Source: Acidobacteriota bacterium
GTDB taxonomy: Bacteria; Acidobacteriota; UBA4820; DSQY01
Direction of reading: 5' to 3'
DNA: 46,256 bases
Assembly (NCBI GenBank): GCA_021813555.1
Contig: JAKAKG010000116.1
Span: 1 to 46,256, forward strand
Part shown: positions 41,803 through 46,256 of the stretch, one piece after another
How the letters are laid out: each line of letters begins with the position of its first letter
How positions within the stretch are numbered: position 1 is the first letter of the stretch
Position numbers and translations under genes: made by a program
Notes under the pieces: generated by a model
The model's input: only the letters and a program-made list of their open reading frames with translations
Told to the model about the DNA's origin: nothing
The model's database searches: none

Positions 41803-43473
41803 ATGATCGCCGCCGCCAAGCGCCGGCGCGCCACCCTCTACCGGCGGCTCCTGGAGAGCATGCTCCTCATGTGCCTGGTTCCCCTTTTCCTCGTGGGGGG
41901 AGCGGCCTACGTGCAGTTCCAGCGCTATGCCAGCAGGATGGTTCTGGATCAGCAGGAGCGCCTGGTCCTGAACCACAGGAACTTCATCGAGTCCTATCTG
42001 CGCGGGCGGAGCGCCGAGCTGGCGGCCATCGCCAACCAGTACACGCTGGAACAGCTCAGAAACGGGGAGCTGGAGCGAGCTTTCGCCGTGATCCAGCAGG
42101 GGGCTGGGATCTACACCGACATCGGCATGATCGATGACCGGGGAAACCACCTCAGGTACGTGGGCCCCTACAATCTTGAAGGCCGCAACTACAGCAGCGC
42201 CGAATGGTTCCTGAAACTCAGAACGCAGGACATGGTCATCAGCGACCTCTTCACGGGTTACCGGGCGGTCCCCCATTTTATCATCGCGGTGAAGCGCACC
42301 ACGCCCACGGGGTACTGGATCCTGCGCGCCAGCCTGAGCACCGACTACTTCAGCCAGCTCGTGGAGCGGATCCACGTGGGCAGCACGGGGGAGGCGTTCC
42401 TCCTGGACCGGCACGGGCTCTACCAGACCAAGACCCTCTTCGATAGCGCCCCCCTCCAGCCCTCTCATTTCCCTTTCCTTTCGCCCCATGAGGGAGTGCG
42501 CACGGTGGACCTGAACTTCAGAGGCCGGACGTTCTTGTGCTCGCACGTCTGGATCATGGGGGACCAATGGCTTCTTGTGTTTCGCCAGGAGCGGGCGGAG
42601 GCCTTCGCCCCGCTTCACCGCGCCCTCTGGACCTGGGCCCTCATCACCCTCGCCGCCCTGATCGTCGTCTCCCTGGCCACCTTCGCCATCGCCAGGAACC
42701 TCGTGGGCTTCGTGGCCCGGGCGGACGCCGAAAAAGAGAACCTTCACGCCCAGCTTCTGGCCAGCTCCAAGATGGCGGCCATCGGAGAGATGGCGGCGGG
42801 GGTCGCCCACGAGCTGAACAACCCTTTGGGCATCATCGAAACTCTCAGAACCTGGATCTTGGACCTGATGCCCGAGAAGGGCCCGGCCGAGGCGGATGTC
42901 CCCGAGGTCATCGATTCGGCCCGCAAGATCGGGGACCAGGTGGAGCGCTGCCGGCGCATCACCCACGACCTCCTGAAGTTTTCCAGGAGGGTCGAATCGG
43001 AGCGCACCCTCACGGACATCAACGCCCTCCTCGTGGAGATGCTTCAGATGGTGGAGCACCGGGCCAAAGCGGATAACGTGGCGTTTCATCTGGAGGCCGG
43101 GGCTCTCCCATCCATCGTCACCTCGCCGTCGAGGCTCCAGCAGATCATCCTGAACATCCTGAACAATGCCGTGGACGCCATGGAGGGCAGGGGCGGCACG
43201 GTTACGGTGCGCACGGGCATGAGGGGCGGCGCCGTGGAGATGGTTTTCAAGGACACGGGCTGCGGCATTCCGGAGGAAAACCTTCAGCGGATCTTCGAGC
43301 CTTTTTTTACGACCAAGCCCGTGGGAAAGGGGACGGGCCTGGGTCTCGCCGTCTGCTACGGGCTCGTCCAGCAGATGGGAGGTACCCTTGAGGTTCAGAG
43401 CCGGGTCGGTGCCGGCACCACCTTCACGCTGACCCTGCCCGCCACATCCGCCGAGCCCGGTGAGGCTCACTGA
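41803..43473 (+). CDS. Cache-domain sensor histidine kinase (HK2)
   Basis: About 556 residues. A first membrane helix (SMLLMCLVPLFLVGGAAYVQF) is followed by a double-Cache type periplasmic sensor of about 250 residues (IGMIDDRGNHLRYVGPY, FTGYRAVPHFIIAV, GEAFLLDRHG) and a second helix (ALITLAALIVVSLATFAI). HisKA (GVAHELNNPLG) and HATPase (NILNNAVDAM, DTGCGIP, GKGTGLGLA) domains follow. No HAMP is obvious. The Cache sensor binds a small ligand, unknown here. It lies between two single receivers. Confidence 0.93.
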   Translation: MIAAAKRRRATLYRRLLESMLLMCLVPLFLVGGAAYVQFQRYASRMVLDQQERLVLNHRNFIESYLRGRSAELAAIANQYTLEQLRNGELERAFAVIQQGAGIYTDIGMIDDRGNHLRYVGPYNLEGRNYSSAEWFLKLRTQDMVISDLFTGYRAVPHFIIAVKRTTPTGYWILRASLSTDYFSQLVERIHVGSTGEAFLLDRHGLYQTKTLFDSAPLQPSHFPFLSPHEGVRTVDLNFRGRTFLCSHVWIMGDQWLLVFRQERAEAFAPLHRALWTWALITLAALIVVSLATFAIARNLVGFVARADAEKENLHAQLLASSKMAAIGEMAAGVAHELNNPLGIIETLRTWILDLMPEKGPAEADVPEVIDSARKIGDQVERCRRITHDLLKFSRRVESERTLTDINALLVEMLQMVEHRAKADNVAFHLEAGALPSIVTSPSRLQQIILNILNNAVDAMEGRGGTVTVRTGMRGGAVEMVFKDTGCGIPEENLQRIFEPFFTTKPVGKGTGLGLAVCYGLVQQMGGTLEVQSRVGAGTTFTLTLPATSAEPGEAH

Positions 43474-43480
43474 GGGCGCC

Positions 43481-43885
43481 ATGGCCGAGGCCAGGATTCT
43501 CATCGTGGACGACGAGAAGGAGTTCCGGGATACCCTGGTGAAGCTCCTGGGCCGGAGGGGCTACGACGTCTCAACGGCCCAGGACGGGGCACAAGGTCTC
43601 CGCGTGGTGCTGCGAGGAGGCATCGACGTGGTCCTGCTCGACCTCAAGATGCCCGGCCTGAGCGGCATAGACACCCTCAGAGAATTCAAGCGAATTTCCC
43701 CTGGACTCGAGGTCATCATTCTCACGGGACACCTCCTCAAATCCACCGAGCAGGAGGGCATGACGCTGGGAGCCTTCGCCTACCTGACCAAACCTTGCAC
43801 CGTCGCGGAGCTGGTGCAGACCATCGAGGCGGCCCGCGCGGCGCGCGCCGCGGGTGAGCCCTCCGGCGAGGAGGGCCTATCTTGA
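43481..43885 (+). CDS. Single-domain response regulator 3
   Basis: 134 residues, receiver only: ILIVDDE, VLLDLKMPGLSG, ILTGH and the TKPC lysine. ATG 43481 is preferred to the GTG at 43460, which would overlap HK2. Its TGA stop overlaps the TTG start of PEPS2, so the two are translationally coupled. This suggests that the receiver and the PEPS protein work together. Confidence 0.88.
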   Translation: MAEARILIVDDEKEFRDTLVKLLGRRGYDVSTAQDGAQGLRVVLRGGIDVVLLDLKMPGLSGIDTLREFKRISPGLEVIILTGHLLKSTEQEGMTLGAFAYLTKPCTVAELVQTIEAARAARAAGEPSGEEGLS

Positions 43886-46256
43886 GCGGGGGCGATCCGG
43901 GCGGCCGCGCCTCAGGCATCCCCGAGTCGCTCCGGCGTCTGGGTCGAGCCTTCCTCACGTTCCTGGAAATCATCGGGCTGAGACAGGAGCGGACGGCCGG
44001 CTTCGAATCCCGCCTGAGCCGGCTCAAGCTCAGATATTTTCACTTTCGGACGTTGCTCTCCGCCAACAACGACCTGCTCGAAGCCATCTCCGAGATGGAA
44101 GTGCGGCTCGCCTCCGACGCGCCCCTCACCCTCGACGAAGTCCGGCCCAGGGCCCTGGCAGCGCAGACCAGCGCCCACAGGATGGCCGCGAGCTTCTCCA
44201 CCCTGTCGGAGGGGGCGTATCCCGCCGTGGACACGGTCCTGGCGAACCTCCATCAGCGCATCGCGGGGTGCCTCCGGGGAGACGAAGCCGGCGAAAAGGC
44301 GCCCCTGGTGCTGCCTCTGGACCGGCTCGACCTGACTCACGCCTCGATCGTGGGGCACAAGATGGCGGCCCTGGGCGAGATCAAGAACAGACTCGGCCTT
44401 CCGGTGCCCGACGGATTCGCCATCACGACTTCAGCTTTCGAGCGGTCCATGGGCGCCGCGTGGCTCGGCGGCCCGAAGGGAGCCTCCCTCGAATCGGGAC
44501 CCGGGCACGCCGCGGCGCGGGACCACCTGCGGGACTCTCCTCTCCCGGAGGAGGTAGGCGCGGCGATCCACGAGGCATACGAAACCCTTGCGGGCGGACG
44601 GAAGCCTCGCGTGGCCATGCGCTCCAGCGCCCTCGACGAAGACCGGAGCGCCTCCTTCGCGGGGCAGTACCTCACCATCCTCAACGTGGGCGAAGAGGGC
44701 CTGGTCCCCGCCTACGGACGGATTCTGGAGAGCGCCTTCGAACCTGACGTCCTCTTTTACCGCCACATCCTCGGGTTCGACGATGACGACCCAGCCGTGG
44801 CCGTGGGCTGCATGGTCATGGTGGACGCGCTCGCCTCGGGCGTCGCCTTCTCCAAGGACCCGCAGAGTGATGCCACCGGCAGGGTCCTCATCCATGCGGC
44901 TTGGGGGCTCGGCCCCTCGGTGGCAGACGGCACGGTGAACCCTGACGTGTACTGGGTCGGACGGGAAGGAAGCCCCCCCTCGGTGGAGGTCCGGACCTCG
45001 CGCAAGACATGCCGCACCGTGGGTCTGGCGGGCGGCGGCGTGCAGGAGGAAGGGGTCCCTGAGGACCTCCAGTTCTCCACGCCCCTTTCCCGAAAGGAAA
45101 TCCTGACCCTCGCCGAGTGGACCCTGAAGCTGGAGGAACACTTCGGTTCCCCTCAAGACGTGGAATGGGCCATGGACCGCGACCGCCGCCTGTACCTTCT
45201 CCAAAGCCGGCCCAGCACCTCGGCGGCCCCTGGGGACACACAGGCGCCCCCCGTTGAAGGGGCCCCCATTCTCCTGGAAGGGGGGGATACGGCGGCCCCC
45301 GGCGCGGGCGCGGGCCCCGTGTTTATCCCCGATGCGGACGACGGGCTGGAGAACTTTCCGGCGGGGGGCGTCTTGGTGGTTCGGCATTCAAGCCCCAGAT
45401 ACGTTCGCGTCATGAAAACGGCCTCCGCCATAGTGGCCGACGTGGGGAGCGCCATCGGCCACATGGCGTCTCTGTCACGAGAACTGGGCATCCCCACGAT
45501 CGTGGGCGCGGAAGGAGCCACGTCCCTCCTGAAGCCGGGCGAGACGGTCACTGTCGATGCCACGAGGCGCCGCGTCTATGGGGGCCGGCTGGAGGCGCTC
45601 CTTGCCGTGGCCCGCCCCTCCCCGCCGCGCAGGCCCAGAAGCCGAACCCATCAGGCCATGGCGGAAGTAGCGCGGTACATCGTTCCCCTCACGCTCACGG
45701 ACCCGGCGGATCCGGGATTCACCCTGCGCAACTGCCGCTCCCTCCACGACCTGGCGCGCTACCTGCACGAAAAATCGTTCCAGGAGATGTTCGGCATCGG
45801 CCAGCTCGTGGGAGACGTGCGCCGCGAGACGCCCCTCCTCGACGTCTTTCTCCCCGTGGACCTCTACGTCATCGATCTCGGCGGAGGCCTTCAGGCAGAG
45901 CCGGGCGCACGCAAGGTGAAGCGGGGCCAGATCCGCTCCCTGCCCTTCGCGGCCCTGGTGGCGGGCATGCTCCACAAGGACATCCCCCGCTTCGGGCCTC
46001 GCGCCATGGACGCCAGGGGTTTTATGAGCGTGATGTTCCGCCAGGCCTTCGCGGGTCCGGACCGGGACGGAACGCTGCGCGATCCCAGCTATGCCATCGT
46101 CTCGGACAAGTACGTGAACCTCGCCACCCGCGTGGGGTTCCACTTCAGCGTCGTGGACGCCTACTGCACGGAAGCCCTCAACCAGAATTACATCACCTTC
46201 CGCTTCAAGGGGGGCGCGGCGGACAAGGTTCGCCGGATCCGCAGGGTGGCGGCCAT
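43882..46256 (+). CDS. PEP synthase/PPDK-like protein 2 (PEPS2), cut by window end
   Basis: At least 791 residues, open to the last base. It is missing from the ORF track because no stop is reached. TTG start overlapping the receiver stop (TTGA). Same layout as PEPS1: N-terminal helical part (LLSANNDLLEAI against LLTLNNDCLELL), ATP-grasp (KMAALGEIKNRLGLPVPDGF, AMRSSALDE, PQDVEWAMDRDRRLYLLQSRP), swivelling His domain (SAIGHMASLSRELGIPT, His about 527), and a C-terminal domain matching that of PEPS1 (YVNLATRVGFHFSVVDAY against YMNLNSRLAYHYSLVDAC). No PEP barrel is visible up to the window end. Confidence 0.78.
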   Translation, partial: MSGGDPGGRASGIPESLRRLGRAFLTFLEIIGLRQERTAGFESRLSRLKLRYFHFRTLLSANNDLLEAISEMEVRLASDAPLTLDEVRPRALAAQTSAHRMAASFSTLSEGAYPAVDTVLANLHQRIAGCLRGDEAGEKAPLVLPLDRLDLTHASIVGHKMAALGEIKNRLGLPVPDGFAITTSAFERSMGAAWLGGPKGASLESGPGHAAARDHLRDSPLPEEVGAAIHEAYETLAGGRKPRVAMRSSALDEDRSASFAGQYLTILNVGEEGLVPAYGRILESAFEPDVLFYRHILGFDDDDPAVAVGCMVMVDALASGVAFSKDPQSDATGRVLIHAAWGLGPSVADGTVNPDVYWVGREGSPPSVEVRTSRKTCRTVGLAGGGVQEEGVPEDLQFSTPLSRKEILTLAEWTLKLEEHFGSPQDVEWAMDRDRRLYLLQSRPSTSAAPGDTQAPPVEGAPILLEGGDTAAPGAGAGPVFIPDADDGLENFPAGGVLVVRHSSPRYVRVMKTASAIVADVGSAIGHMASLSRELGIPTIVGAEGATSLLKPGETVTVDATRRRVYGGRLEALLAVARPSPPRRPRSRTHQAMAEVARYIVPLTLTDPADPGFTLRNCRSLHDLARYLHEKSFQEMFGIGQLVGDVRRETPLLDVFLPVDLYVIDLGGGLQAEPGARKVKRGQIRSLPFAALVAGMLHKDIPRFGPRAMDARGFMSVMFRQAFAGPDRDGTLRDPSYAIVSDKYVNLATRVGFHFSVVDAYCTEALNQNYITFRFKGGAADKVRRIRRVAA

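Noticed and set aside
1-46256. tRNA or rRNA genes
   Set aside because: No cloverleaf with a TTCGA-type arm or rRNA-like conserved segment was noticed on either strand.

Overview
The window is a GC-rich bacterial segment holding what looks like a complete dissimilatory sulfate-reduction island, flanked on both sides by accessory modules of sulfite-exporter-type permeases, kinase-like proteins and two-component parts. The host is an anaerobic sulfate or sulfite respirer. Gene content and base composition fit Desulfobacterota, or another DsrAB-bearing phylum such as Acidobacteriota. I cannot fix the phylum by eye.

Left flank (1-14.4 kb). A cytidylate-kinase-like gene (CK1) with a good sigma-54 promoter match and an MFS transporter lie on the plus strand. 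Convergent to them is a ten-gene minus-strand run, in order of transcription: CK4, TauE/SafE permease 2, a TIGR02186-like membrane protein, a PEP-synthase-like protein (PEPS1), CK3 with an extra membrane tail, TauE/SafE permease 1, a single-domain response regulator, CK2, a DUF202 protein preceded by about 23 perfect heptads, and a HAMP histidine kinase.

Core (14.4-36.9 kb). dsrN (siroheme amidase type) is on the plus strand. Everything else is minus strand, in transcription order aprB-aprA, terminator, zinc ribbon, YkgJ, qmoA-B-C, dsrA-B-D, ferritin-like gene, dsrL-like gene, dsrC, RsbRD-N gene, dsrM-K-J-O-P, sat. Together these encode sulfate activation (Sat), APS reduction (AprBA with the QmoABC quinone complex) and sulfite reduction (DsrAB, DsrC, DsrD, DsrMKJOP). 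The DsrL-like NAD(P)H oxidoreductase gives a possible second electron entry. Several intergenic gaps carry purine/pyrimidine inverted repeats, and a strong hairpin follows dsrC.

Right flank (36.9-46.3 kb). A 676-bp gene-free stretch, much of it AT-rich with several palindromes, lies upstream of aprBA. Then, on the plus strand: an IS1595-like transposase that lacks its usual first catalytic aspartate, a two-TM protein, TauE/SafE permease 3, two very small membrane proteins, a membrane protein, a regulator / Cache-domain histidine kinase / regulator trio, and a second PEPS-like gene (PEPS2) cut by the window end.

The most likely undescribed system is the flanking module: four CK-like/BON paralogues, two PEPS-like phosphotransferases without a visible PEP-binding barrel, three sulfite-exporter-type permeases and three output-less receivers with two kinases. 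I infer that it senses or handles sulfite or related sulfur oxyanions around the core respiratory pathway. This is a hypothesis from gene context.
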